Source: PVC group bacterium (GTDB taxonomy: Bacteria; Verrucomicrobiota; Kiritimatiellia; UBA8416). From it: a stretch of 41,400 bases of DNA. Under the pieces are notes generated by a model that made no database searches, was not told the origin of the DNA, and was given only the letters and a program-made list of their open reading frames with translations. Below are positions 25,473 to 34,663 of this stretch, in pieces. The stretch's first letter is position 1, and every line of letters starts with the position of its first letter. Made by a program: the position numbers and the translations under genes. The DNA is taken from assembly GCA_003567005.1 (NCBI GenBank), contig PXBF01000063.1:1-41400 (forward strand), given 5' to 3'.

Positions 25473-27222
25473 ACAAGCTCCTGTATAAGGCATCCCGGGG
25501 ATAGAGTTGATCATGTGTGCCTTCCGCGCGTAGTTGCCCTTGGTCGAGCAGCAAAATGCGGTCGGCGAGTCGAATGGTGCTGAATCGGTGAGCAATGATG
25601 AGCACGGTTTTTCCCTTGATAAGCTCTTGCAGGGCAAGTTGTACGGCACCTTCGCTTTCGGTGTCGAGTGCGGATGTTGCTTCATCGAGAATCAAGATGG
25701 GGGCTTGCCGCAGAAATGCACGTGCAATGGCGAGGCGTTGGCGTTGACCGCCAGAGAGGCGCATGCCTCTTTCCCCTACCGTGGTATCGTATCCTTGGGG
25801 GGTCGCCATTATGAAGTCATGTGCATGTGCCAATGCGGCGGCTTCTTCGATTTCTTGTTCGGTGGCGTCCAAATTCCCGAAGCGTAGGTTATTTCGAATG
25901 GAATCATTAAAGAGAAACGTGTCTTGTGATACGATCGATACATGTTTGCGCAGATCTGAGAGAGCGAGTTGTCGCACATCTACTTGGCCTATGCGGATTG
26001 CGCCTTGCTGGGGGTCATAGAAACGAGGGATGAGGTTGGCGATGGTGGTTTTTCCTGATCCGCTGGGTCCTACAAGAGCATTCACAGAGCCTGCTGGCAG
26101 GGTAAAGGAGATATTGTGCAGCACAGGAGCTTGCTGGTAGGCGAATTGGACCTGATCAAATTGTATATCATATTGGCCTTGGGGCCATGGTACGGGGTCG
26201 ACGGGATCAGGCATGGTGTCGTCGGCAGCCAGAATAGCTTGTATGCGTGCGATGGAAGCCTGGCCGCGTTTGATGTGATTGTGGATGGTGCCAAATTTTT
26301 TGAGGGGTTCGTAGCACATGTATAGCGCAGACATCAGTGGGAGTACCGTGGCCAGCTCGATGTTTCGTCGGACGGCATGGTAGATGGCAAGGGAGACACC
26401 GCATGCCGTAATGATTTCGATGCCGGGGGTCAGCATCTGTCCGTATTTTACGCTTTTCATTGTGGCGATGGCCAAATGATCCAGTAATTGCGCGAACGTT
26501 GTGGTTTGATGTTGCTCGAGGTTGAATGCCCGGATTTCGCGCACGGCATTGAGGTTTTCCTGTAAAGCTGCCCCGATGTTGCCAGCGCTTGCTTGCAGTT
26601 GCGAGGCACGTCGCAGGAGGTGTTTGCCGATAAGACGCATGGGAAAGGCGCAGATGGGGATGATGGCTAATGCAAAGAGAATAAAAAGTAATTCGTGTGT
26701 TCGGAATGCCATGTATATCAAGGCGCCGAGTGCTCCCGCGAGGGTGACGGGTTGCCGGATCATGTCATTGGTCACGGTGGTGACGACCCCTTGAACGGCG
26801 GCGGTATCGTTTGTGAGGCGTTGCATAAGATCCCCGGTTCGATGTTTGGCGAAAAAACTGACTGGTAATGCTTGTAATCGGGAAAACAGGCGTATTTTCA
26901 GCGCGTTGAGTACTTGCACACCGCAGTATGCGGCGAGGTAGTGATTTGCAAAGCCACTAAGTCCACGGACGGTAAACACAGCAGGTAGCAAGAGAAGCGC
27001 ACCGATGAGCAGAATATTGCTTGGGGGGGTGTCCCCGAACAGTCTCGGGAAGATTTGATAGACAAGAAAGGGGAATCCGAATCCTCCCGTTGCGCCGTAA
27101 AGGATGCCGCTCAGCAATGCAAGGGCAAATGCTTTGCGTACTGGCCACAATAATTTGAAGAAGGGCAGGTATCCACGTATGTATCCAGTGCTTGCTTTCT
27201 TTTTGTTCATAAACTGCTTCAT
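25450..27222 (-). CDS. MsbA-like ABC exporter
   Basis: A 590-residue half-transporter: six membrane helices (about 30-310) then the nucleotide-binding domain. Walker A is GPSGSGKTT, the signature LSGGQRQR, Walker B ILILDEATSALD (catalytic Glu present) and the switch IIAHRFSTI. All motifs are canonical, so it should work as a homodimer, as MsbA does when it flips lipid A core or glycolipids across the inner membrane. ATG 27222 was chosen; an in-frame TTG at 27246 lacks a ribosome site, and ATG 27210 is possible. Genes for a sulfotransferase and a GT2 follow in the same transcript, so the cargo may be a sulfated glycolipid. Confidence 0.88.
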   Translation of the reverse strand: MKQFMNKKKASTGYIRGYLPFFKLLWPVRKAFALALLSGILYGATGGFGFPFLVYQIFPRLFGDTPPSNILLIGALLLLPAVFTVRGLSGFANHYLAAYCGVQVLNALKIRLFSRLQALPVSFFAKHRTGDLMQRLTNDTAAVQGVVTTVTNDMIRQPVTLAGALGALIYMAFRTHELLFILFALAIIPICAFPMRLIGKHLLRRASQLQASAGNIGAALQENLNAVREIRAFNLEQHQTTTFAQLLDHLAIATMKSVKYGQMLTPGIEIITACGVSLAIYHAVRRNIELATVLPLMSALYMCYEPLKKFGTIHNHIKRGQASIARIQAILAADDTMPDPVDPVPWPQGQYDIQFDQVQFAYQQAPVLHNISFTLPAGSVNALVGPSGSGKTTIANLIPRFYDPQQGAIRIGQVDVRQLALSDLRKHVSIVSQDTFLFNDSIRNNLRFGNLDATEQEIEEAAALAHAHDFIMATPQGYDTTVGERGMRLSGGQRQRLAIARAFLRQAPILILDEATSALDTESEGAVQLALQELIKGKTVLIIAHRFSTIRLADRILLLDQGQLRAEGTHDQLYPRDALYRSLYDHQIIH

Positions 27223-27387
27223 ACTCTGCCTATCTAGAGATGACAAGAGGAGATTCGCCCTGTTGGGGTATTGCGTTGGTGTAGAATGATAATTGCTGGG
27301 GTATCGTTGATATGATATCCTTTCCTCTTGTGGCTATGAAAAATCGATCATTCGGCTCATGGGCTGATTCATGCGGGAGGAAGTACG

Positions 27388-28434
27388 TTGCGAAATATCG
27401 TGTGGCAAGGGGTTCTCGTTTTGCTTGTCTGGTTCGGAAGTTTTGGGACGAGTTGGGGGGAGGTTTGGCGTTTGGGTCGTTCGGAGGAAAGTGGTCGTGG
27501 TGCGCAAGTAGGGTTACGTGCAGGGGCGATTACTGCATTTAATGCTGTTGTGGAGGAAACCACCCGCCGATTGTATGATGTGATGGGAGAGGATTGGAAG
27601 CAAGATCGTGCCAATACCTTTGCGATGGAAGACTTTAATGTGACTGGCACGCATCCATCTATCGGGCTGGGATATCAACGCAGTGGACGATTTCTGACCT
27701 TTCTGGCCGACGCGAATTATTTTTCCATTTCGAGTGATGCTGTAGCGCAGCGGGATTACTATCTTAACGATGTCGGGCGTCTTGTGTTTGAGGGACGCCG
27801 CTACGACAACATGGTGATTCTTGAGGGTGAGCCCTTTTCGTTCGATGTAAATGGTGCGGCGCTTGAGTTTCGCTTTCAAGTTACACCGGTTACGTTTCAA
27901 CCGGTGCGTGGGTTTCGGATTATCCCTTTTCTCGATGCAGGTCTATTTGGTTTCCTGGGACGCTATGATATTGATGCCGGGACATCTCGTGAAGTGATTC
28001 AGTATCAGAATCCCGTCGAGGATTTCGTTGTGGGTGGCCGTGCCAGTGGATTTAATGGTATGGGGCTTCCAGAGTATGGCGGGGGCATCGAATTTCGTTT
28101 GGGAGAACCTGAAAGCGCCCAGCTTGTTTTGCATACTCATTATGTGATTTGCCGCTACAAGGGTAGCACCTCGTTTTTAACCAGTGCGCGACATCGGGAT
28201 AAGAACCTGGATATTGATCATCACAATCTTCGGGTACGTTTACTTGGAGAGTTTCCTTTGCAGAGTGGTCGTAGTTGGATGGTTGGGGGGCAGTTTCAGC
28301 AGGTGCGCTCGGAGGGGGTCGTTGAGTCGTCCGCCACTAGTATAGAAGAGGTGATAGCGCTTCGCGAGCGTTTCGACAAGGAGTTCTCGTTTCGGATGAC
28401 GATGTTTAACATTATGGCCGGGATTCGGTTCTAA
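27388..28434 (+). CDS. Outer-membrane beta-barrel protein of unknown function
   Basis: A 348-residue protein. It starts at TTG 27388, preceded by GGGAGGAAG (27375-27383). The signal peptide is clear (VLVLLVWFGSFGTSWG, cleavage near residue 24), and the mature part has alternating strands with many aromatic residues. It ends in FNIMAGIRF, with the C-terminal Phe typical of barrels inserted by BamA. It is the first gene of a seven-gene plus-strand run with gaps of 45 bases or less, so it may be the outer-membrane partner of the exporter at the end of the run. No family recognised. Confidence 0.6.
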   Translation: MRNIVWQGVLVLLVWFGSFGTSWGEVWRLGRSEESGRGAQVGLRAGAITAFNAVVEETTRRLYDVMGEDWKQDRANTFAMEDFNVTGTHPSIGLGYQRSGRFLTFLADANYFSISSDAVAQRDYYLNDVGRLVFEGRRYDNMVILEGEPFSFDVNGAALEFRFQVTPVTFQPVRGFRIIPFLDAGLFGFLGRYDIDAGTSREVIQYQNPVEDFVVGGRASGFNGMGLPEYGGGIEFRLGEPESAQLVLHTHYVICRYKGSTSFLTSARHRDKNLDIDHHNLRVRLLGEFPLQSGRSWMVGGQFQQVRSEGVVESSATSIEEVIALRERFDKEFSFRMTMFNIMAGIRF

Positions 28435-28463
28435 CCTAGTAGAGCCAGCCATTGAGGTGTGAT

Positions 28464-31109
28464 ATGGAAGGGTATACATTTTCAACAGGGTTGCCGGGAT
28501 TGGACCGGATTTTGAAGGGCATTCTGCCTGGCGATAATGTTGTCTGGCAACTGGATACGGTGGAAGAGTATCAATCCTTGGTAAATCCTTGTGTTGCGTG
28601 GGCTAAAACGAGTGGACGCCCACTTGTCTATTTCCGTTTTGGTCCACATTCCCGACTTGTCGAACCGGGTCCGGGCGTGATTGTGGACAGGTTGGATCCG
28701 GAGGCGGGTTTTGAAGTATTTGTGGGGTCTATCCATGAGCGGATCCGAACGACTGGACGCGGCGCGACTTACATTTTTGATTGTCTCTCACCTTTAGCGG
28801 AGATGTGGTATTCCGATGTAATGCTGGGGAATTTTTTCAAGTTGATTTGTCCTTATTTGTTCGACATGGAGACATTGGCGTATTTCGGGGTGTATCGTAA
28901 TCACCATTCTGTCTATGCTTTGGATCCGATTCAAGGCACAACACAGCTATTTCTGGATGTATATCGGCATGGGGTTACGTACATTCGGCCGATTAAAGTA
29001 CAACAGCGGTATTCTGCTACGATGAATATGCTGCATCGTTGGGAGGGAAACGGTACGTTTCAGCCGGTTTCCGACAGTGCGGAAATTGCGAGTATTTTGA
29101 CTTCGGCGAAATGGTCCGGGTTGTATGCAGACCGGAATCCCGGCTTTTGGGATCGGGCCTTTTTAGATGCTTCCGAGGTGCGCCAACAAGTCGAGCGCGG
29201 CAGGTTGCCCGCCGATACGGAAAAGCATGTTCTGTCCAAACTGATTCCCATGGTGGTGACGCGCGTCCAGCCTATGCGTGATTTGGTGAATCGCTATTTG
29301 ACGCTTGAGGACGTATTGGATATTCGACGTCGGATGATCGGCTCGGGGCTGATTGGCGGGAAGGCAGTCGGTATGTTGCTGGCGCGTGCCATGTTGCGTA
29401 AACGTGCGTCTTCGTTATATCAGCAGTTGGAAGATCATGACTCCTTTTTTGTCGGTTCAGACGTCTTTTATTCCTACATTGTTCAAAACGGGATCTGGTG
29501 GACAAGGCAGCGTCAGCGTGACACGGAGTCTTTTTACGAGCATGCAACGCGCGCGCGGCGGTTGATCATTACCGGGACGTTTCCTGCGCACACGTTGCGG
29601 CAGTTTGAAGAAATGGTGGATTATTTCGGGCAGTCTCCTTTTATCGTGCGATCGAGTTCTTTATTGGAAGATAATTTCGGCAATGCGTTTGCCGGCAAAT
29701 ACGAGAGTGTGTTTTGTGCGAATCAAGGTCCGCGGTCGCAGCGGATCGAGGATTTTGTAGCTGCGGTGAAGCGGATTTATGCGAGTGCGATGAGCGAGCG
29801 GGCATTGCGGTATCGTGCTCGTCGGGGGATGTTAGATCAAGACGAACAAATGGCATTACTGGTGATGCGTGTATCCGGACGGGCGCATGGGAGTCGGTTT
29901 TTCCCGCCAGCGGCGGGGGTTGGGTTCTCCTTTAATCCGTATGTATGGCATCCGGATATTGATCCTGATGCGGGTGTCATTCGGCTTGTGGCGGGGTTAG
30001 GCACACGGGCGGTGGATCGCGTAGATGATGATTGCACGCGTCTGGTGGCGCTAAATGCACCGATGCGGCGTCCAGAGCATAATGTTGAAGAGTTGCGTTC
30101 CCACACGCAGCGCAGGATTGATTTCATTGATCTCGATGACAATCATTTAACGTCTGGTATGTTTGATGCGGCCATCGATGCCTTTGACTCCAAGGTTTTG
30201 GATTTACTTGCACCGGCAGATCGCGAGGCTGTACGGATGGCACGTGCTGCTGGTGCACGTCTTGGAACGGTCCCACGGTTGTTGACGTTTGATCCGCTAT
30301 TGGAAACGAACTTTACTGCATCGATGCGTGATATGCTTGATACGTTAGAGACTGCGTATGCGCATCCGGTGGACGTAGAGTTTACCGTTAATTTTACTGC
30401 TGACTTACAACCTAGAATCAATTTGGTGCAGTGCAGGCCTTTACAGGTTATGGGAGCCGATGCGGGGGCGTTAGAGGCAATTCCTACATGTGCCGTGGAT
30501 GACAAGGCACTGTTGGCGGCGCGCTGTGCTGTTATCGGGCAGAGTCGCGTGGTGGAGGGGGATCACATTATCTATGTGGTTCCATCGGTGTATGGTGGCT
30601 TGCCGGCGCGTGATCGTTATGCTGTTGCGCGTACACTTGGTAAGGTTAACCATAGTTTGAAAGATCATGTTGCAGGTGGAACGACGATTTTGCTGGGGCC
30701 CGGGCGTTGGGGTACAAGTAGCCCTGAGCTTGGGGTTCCGGTTTTGTTTCATGAAATTAGTGGGGTGACCGTTCTGGGAGAGATTGTGACGATGCATGAG
30801 AACTTGATTCCTGATGTATCATTGGGAACACACTTTTTAAATGAGCTGGTGGAAATGGACATGCTATATGTTGCGTTGTTGCCTGGGCAGGGGGAAACCC
30901 GTTTGGATGAGGAGCGTCTGCTTGCATGTCGGTCGGTGTTAGGTGATATTGTATCGGACGCGGCGCAATGGTCCGAGGTGATTCGTGTTGTGCCGGCGGC
31001 ATCCTTGCTTCCGGAGGGGCGTGGACGCTTGTTGCTTACGGCAGATGCGCAACAACAACGTGTTATGTGTTTTGCTGATACGGATCTTACAGAAGGAATA
31101 TTGAAATGA
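28464..31109 (+). CDS. KaiC-like / PPDK ATP-binding-domain fusion protein
   Basis: An 881-residue soluble protein. The N terminus (TGLPGLDRILKGILPGDNVV) has the pattern of KaiC/RadA-type RecA domains, but the Walker A GKT is absent, so this half probably does not hydrolyse ATP. From about residue 290 it matches the ATP-grasp half of pyruvate phosphate dikinase/PEP synthase: GSGLIGGKAVGMLLARAM, VRSSSLLEDNFGNAFAGKYE (Arg396), and LVQCRPLQV at about 656. The phosphohistidine swivel domain and the PEP/pyruvate barrel are missing. The last 220 residues (with LGPGRWGTSSPELGVPV) are unfamiliar. It is therefore unlikely to be a normal PPDK and may bind or phosphorylate another partner. ATG 28464 has GAGGTG at 28454-28459. 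The stop overlaps the subtilase start (ATGA). Confidence 0.75.
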   Translation: MEGYTFSTGLPGLDRILKGILPGDNVVWQLDTVEEYQSLVNPCVAWAKTSGRPLVYFRFGPHSRLVEPGPGVIVDRLDPEAGFEVFVGSIHERIRTTGRGATYIFDCLSPLAEMWYSDVMLGNFFKLICPYLFDMETLAYFGVYRNHHSVYALDPIQGTTQLFLDVYRHGVTYIRPIKVQQRYSATMNMLHRWEGNGTFQPVSDSAEIASILTSAKWSGLYADRNPGFWDRAFLDASEVRQQVERGRLPADTEKHVLSKLIPMVVTRVQPMRDLVNRYLTLEDVLDIRRRMIGSGLIGGKAVGMLLARAMLRKRASSLYQQLEDHDSFFVGSDVFYSYIVQNGIWWTRQRQRDTESFYEHATRARRLIITGTFPAHTLRQFEEMVDYFGQSPFIVRSSSLLEDNFGNAFAGKYESVFCANQGPRSQRIEDFVAAVKRIYASAMSERALRYRARRGMLDQDEQMALLVMRVSGRAHGSRFFPPAAGVGFSFNPYVWHPDIDPDAGVIRLVAGLGTRAVDRVDDDCTRLVALNAPMRRPEHNVEELRSHTQRRIDFIDLDDNHLTSGMFDAAIDAFDSKVLDLLAPADREAVRMARAAGARLGTVPRLLTFDPLLETNFTASMRDMLDTLETAYAHPVDVEFTVNFTADLQPRINLVQCRPLQVMGADAGALEAIPTCAVDDKALLAARCAVIGQSRVVEGDHIIYVVPSVYGGLPARDRYAVARTLGKVNHSLKDHVAGGTTILLGPGRWGTSSPELGVPVLFHEISGVTVLGEIVTMHENLIPDVSLGTHFLNELVEMDMLYVALLPGQGETRLDEERLLACRSVLGDIVSDAAQWSEVIRVVPAASLLPEGRGRLLLTADAQQQRVMCFADTDLTEGILK

Positions 31110-32749
31110 TATTTCCAATGGGAAAGAAATGCTGGTTTGGGGTAGGACTCGTGCTAGTCGCGGTTTTCGCCATGATTGCTGGTGGATATGTTTTGCGTTT
31201 ATTTTTACATGAGCTAGCTGATCGGTCTTTACCTCGTCCTCCCGATGATGTGCTGCCTGCGGAAGTGGTGCGTTTGCCTGCTTCATCTGTGCGCGATGTG
31301 CGGACGGATTATATAGGAGGTGCTGGCATCGGGTCATTGGGGCGTTCGTTAGAGGTTCCTCCTGCATTGCCTGTTATCAATGAGGGATCCCTGGATGTGT
31401 TGCCCGGCGATTATATCCTTTGGGTGCAAGATCGCTTTACGCGGGAGAGACTGCTTGCTTTGGCGCAACGGCATGGTGTGTCTATCCTGGATCAGTATGG
31501 GCAGACGGTACGGGTGCGCGTTACGGATTCGCATCGTTTGGCGGCCCTGTTGGCTGCGCTTGGGGGGCAAGTGGATGTGGAGGCGAATGTACGTGTCCGT
31601 GTGCCTCTTTTGGATGAGATTGAGGATGCTATGCCAGCCCCATCTACCCCATATACCGGTTTCGGCGATCAGGCGTTAGCTTGGCTGGGAATTGCAGAAC
31701 CAGATCCGAGGTGGGGAAGCGGGGTTCGGGTTGCAGTGCTGGATACAGGGATTTCGGGAGTGCCTGTGGGACAACGGGTTGATTTGGTTGGACAAGGAGA
31801 GCAAGGAGAGCATGGGGCATTGGTGGCCGGCATCTTGCATCAGGCATTACCTGGTGCGACATTGCTTGATGTTCAAGTCATGTCGGCCGAGGGCACGGGG
31901 GATGGCTATACGGTTGCCAAAGGGATTCGTGAGGCTGTAGATGCCGGAGCCAACCTGATTAATATGAGTATTGGCACGCGGGGAGAAAGCCGCATGCTGG
32001 CAGAAGCGGTGCAGTATGCGCTTGATAACGATGTTTTGATTGTGGCTTCTGCCGGCAATGAAGGTGTGGAGCGTATTTCGTATCCAGCGGCTTATGATGG
32101 GGTTTTGAGTGTTGCTGCCGTAGATGCCGAGGAACGGCATTTACATTTTTCCAATCGGGGCGATCGTATCGATCTTGCGGCGCCTGGTGTAGGTGTTACG
32201 GTACGGTTGGATGACGAGGAAGCTGTCTCGTTTTCGGGCACATCAGCGGCGGCCCCTTTTGTGACCGCAACTGCCGGGATCGCGCTTTCATCGGACAGTA
32301 CGTTGCGGGGAGAGTCCTTGCAGCGTATTGTGCTGGAACATGCTAATGATACTGGTGCGCCGGGGCCAGATCCGCTTACGGGAAATGGAATTGTGAGTCC
32401 GCAGCGAGTGCAGGAAAGAGATGAGCCCGGTATTGTCGACATGGCGGTTTTGCGTCCACAGTTCGATACAGATGCAGATGGGCATGTTCATTCCGTTACG
32501 GTGGCTGCTCAAAACCGTGGTACGGTGGATCAGGCAGACGTTGAGATGGTGGTTGTAGTGGATGGTGAACGTTATCGGCTGGATTTTTCCGAAGTGGGTC
32601 GGGGGCGGACTGTCGCGCATACATTAGAGGTTCCGCAAGAGCGTGGTCGCGATGATGTACTGGATGTCCAAGTGGAGGTGCGTCTTCCAGAGGATATAAG
32701 GCCGGAGAACAATCAGATACGCTCGTTATGGATGCCGGAGAGTCCTTGA
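31106..32749 (+). CDS. Membrane-anchored subtilisin-like serine protease
   Basis: A 547-residue S8 protease. One N-terminal helix (about 10-35) anchors it outside the cytosol. A propeptide-like segment follows (about 100-165, with VRVRVTDSHRLAALLAALGG). The catalytic domain has Asp213 in AVLDTGI, His236 in EHGALVAGI, the oxyanion region ASAGNEG, and Ser380 in FSGTSAAAP, so all three catalytic residues are present. A beta-sandwich like CARDB ends the protein (about 445-547). Its start overlaps the KaiC/PPDK gene by four bases, and the zinc-ribbon gene follows by 45 bases. It may mature or degrade an exported protein. Confidence 0.88.
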   Translation: MIFPMGKKCWFGVGLVLVAVFAMIAGGYVLRLFLHELADRSLPRPPDDVLPAEVVRLPASSVRDVRTDYIGGAGIGSLGRSLEVPPALPVINEGSLDVLPGDYILWVQDRFTRERLLALAQRHGVSILDQYGQTVRVRVTDSHRLAALLAALGGQVDVEANVRVRVPLLDEIEDAMPAPSTPYTGFGDQALAWLGIAEPDPRWGSGVRVAVLDTGISGVPVGQRVDLVGQGEQGEHGALVAGILHQALPGATLLDVQVMSAEGTGDGYTVAKGIREAVDAGANLINMSIGTRGESRMLAEAVQYALDNDVLIVASAGNEGVERISYPAAYDGVLSVAAVDAEERHLHFSNRGDRIDLAAPGVGVTVRLDDEEAVSFSGTSAAAPFVTATAGIALSSDSTLRGESLQRIVLEHANDTGAPGPDPLTGNGIVSPQRVQERDEPGIVDMAVLRPQFDTDADGHVHSVTVAAQNRGTVDQADVEMVVVVDGERYRLDFSEVGRGRTVAHTLEVPQERGRDDVLDVQVEVRLPEDIRPENNQIRSLWMPESP

Positions 32750-32794
32750 TTTGGTGGGCACGTGTTTAGCGTCATGTAGACATACAAGGAGGGC

Positions 32795-33625
32795 ATGGGT
32801 TTGGATTGGTCTGTTTTGTGGAAATGGTTAAAGCCGCGGGTTCCGCTAGGGGAGCAGTCGGAGATGAATGGGCCTCTGATGCTCGACGATGAAATTGAGC
32901 AATACGACCATGATCTACGGATTGTCAGCGCGCAAAGTGGCGACACGGAAGAGAAGGTACAGCGCAAGGTTCGCAAGGTTATTCAGACAGCAGCCGAAGA
33001 CTCCCTGCAACGCATGCATGCGATTCGGTTGGGGCGTTGTCCGGACTGCGGGCATCACGTGCGCCAGCATTTGTTTGCTTCCATCTGCGATCATTGCGGG
33101 TGGCATACATTCGAAGTGCCCCGTCAAGGAGGGGTGCGCGTTCATTTGAATGGGGATGCGGGGCCTGTGGAGGGTGAGCGTTGCTATGTCATGAAAACGG
33201 GTGCGGTTCTGGTTGTGGTTGATGATGTCGTGCAGGCAAAAATCCCTACTAGTTCGGTGAGTTGGATTGAGTATCTTTGGGAGAAGACCGAGCTTGGTTC
33301 GCGTCATCGCCAAGTGCTCGACCGGATGAGTTTGCTATGTGCCTGGTGTAATCAAGAGGCAAATCCGGAAGCGGATGGTTTTCATATGGCGCAGCTAGCG
33401 TTTGGCGCGAGTCAAGAGCGTTATTGTTTTTGTTCGGATGATTGTTATGAGGCTTTTCGTAAGATGTATCCGGCCCGGGTGCATCGGAACTGTTATGAGC
33501 GGGACTGTGCGACGTGTGATTTATGTCTGAAGCGTTATTCGGATGATGACGATGGTATTCGCATGTTAGCCAAAGATTATCTTAAGGTGGTGAAGCAATC
33601 ACGTGTGGGAGGGGATCATGGGTGA
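32795..33625 (+). CDS. Cytosolic multi-zinc-ribbon protein of unknown function
   Basis: A 276-residue protein without signal peptide. A first zinc knuckle pairs CPDC (about residue 82) with CDHC; a second uses CAWC and CFCSDDC, and a third cluster is CATCDLC. At least four pairs of Cys suggest two to three bound metal ions. A beta-strand region lies between (about 108-150), and the N-terminal 40 residues contain a WSVLWKWLKP amphipathic stretch. I recognise no named family. The gene sits between the subtilase and the HlyD-type gene and overlaps the latter by eight bases, so it belongs to the same transcript. It could be an adaptor or regulator of the exporter. Confidence 0.65.
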   Translation: MGLDWSVLWKWLKPRVPLGEQSEMNGPLMLDDEIEQYDHDLRIVSAQSGDTEEKVQRKVRKVIQTAAEDSLQRMHAIRLGRCPDCGHHVRQHLFASICDHCGWHTFEVPRQGGVRVHLNGDAGPVEGERCYVMKTGAVLVVVDDVVQAKIPTSSVSWIEYLWEKTELGSRHRQVLDRMSLLCAWCNQEANPEADGFHMAQLAFGASQERYCFCSDDCYEAFRKMYPARVHRNCYERDCATCDLCLKRYSDDDDGIRMLAKDYLKVVKQSRVGGDHG

Positions 33626-34661
33626 TTATCGCACGACGAAAGGAGAACCGTTACCTGAAAGCCGCCAGGATCGAGTACGTCGCCGTCGTCTTTGGTTACG
33701 ACGGGTGTTGGTAGCTGGCGTTTTGGTCCTTGTTCTGGGGTTATTGATCCCTGTGCACGTTCGGGTTTCGGCCAGTGGTTATGTTTCGGCAGCGGATTAT
33801 GCGGAGGTGCGTCCTTCCGTGGCGGGTCGGGTGGCAGAGATTCTGGAAGTTTCGGGAGCACATGTTGCAGAAGGTGCATTGCTGGTTCAGTTGGATGATG
33901 ATGATGAGCGGGTGGCGCTAGAGGAGGCCCGTCGCGCTGTTATGAGTATGGAGGCGCGTATTGCCATGCGTCAGGCGGAGTTGCAGGAGGTTGCCGCGCA
34001 ACGGGCGTACCGTTTGCGAAAGGCCGCCTTGCGTTTCGCGCATGCGGAGCGTGATTTGGATATGATGCAAACATTGCTGCGCAAAGAGTTGGCGCCGGAG
34101 CGGGGTGTCGCGCAAAGTCAATTAGTGCGGGATCTGGCAGAGGTTGCCTTACAAAGGATTGAGGATGAGGATATATCTCTCGCGGATAAAGAAATTGCGG
34201 TGCTCGAACGCGAGTTGGATGTATTGCGTAGCGAGGTTGATCGTGCGGAGTTGCGTGTAGCGGCAAGGCGTATTGAGGCACCCATGGCGGGGAGGCTGGT
34301 ACGTTATTCTTTTGCGCGGGGTGAGCTGGTTGCGCCAGACTATTTGCTCTACGAAATATTCAGTGAAGGAGAGCAAACCTTAAAGCTACGGATTCCTGAA
34401 CGTTTTGCGATGCGTGTTCAGCCAGGCGCTTCTTATCGTGCCCGCGTACGAGCCGTGGGGCGTTGGTCCGGGCGGGTGGTGTTTGATGGTCATGTGGATG
34501 CTTTGCGTCCCATTATCCAGTCTGATAGTCAGCATGCTTATCGTATGGCGTATTGCCGCTTTGATGCTGGCACGCATGTTGTTCCGCCTGGCGCTTCTGT
34601 TGAAGCTCGTATTACTGTCGCGCGGGTACCCTTCCTGCTTTGGATGTTTGGGATGCGTTAG
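33618..34661 (+). CDS. HlyD-type membrane fusion (periplasmic adaptor) protein
   Basis: A 347-residue adaptor. A basic cytosolic head ends in RRRRLWLRRVL, one helix follows (about 30-47), then a lipoyl/barrel-sandwich part (VRPSVAGRVAEILEVSGAHVAEGALLVQLDD). A long coiled-coil hairpin with the Arg/Glu-rich segments (about 90-210) separates the two lipoyl halves, and the second half has RRIEAPMAGRLVRYSFARGE. Such proteins join an ABC exporter to an outer-membrane channel. ATG 33618 has GGGAGGGG at 33607-33614; an in-frame GTG at 33603 is less likely. Two ABC half-transporters follow with two bases between stop and next start. Confidence 0.87.
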   Translation: MGDYRTTKGEPLPESRQDRVRRRRLWLRRVLVAGVLVLVLGLLIPVHVRVSASGYVSAADYAEVRPSVAGRVAEILEVSGAHVAEGALLVQLDDDDERVALEEARRAVMSMEARIAMRQAELQEVAAQRAYRLRKAALRFAHAERDLDMMQTLLRKELAPERGVAQSQLVRDLAEVALQRIEDEDISLADKEIAVLERELDVLRSEVDRAELRVAARRIEAPMAGRLVRYSFARGELVAPDYLLYEIFSEGEQTLKLRIPERFAMRVQPGASYRARVRAVGRWSGRVVFDGHVDALRPIIQSDSQHAYRMAYCRFDAGTHVVPPGASVEARITVARVPFLLWMFGMR

Positions 34662-34663
34662 TC

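Noticed and set aside
25473..25685. Upstream extension of the second sulfotransferase
   Set aside because: It lies wholly within the MsbA-like gene in another frame; ATG 25472 has AGGAG at the right distance.
32750..32794. Possible precursor-peptide gene in the export run
   Set aside because: Only 45 bases are free here, and no short frame with a ribosome site was found in any gap of the run.
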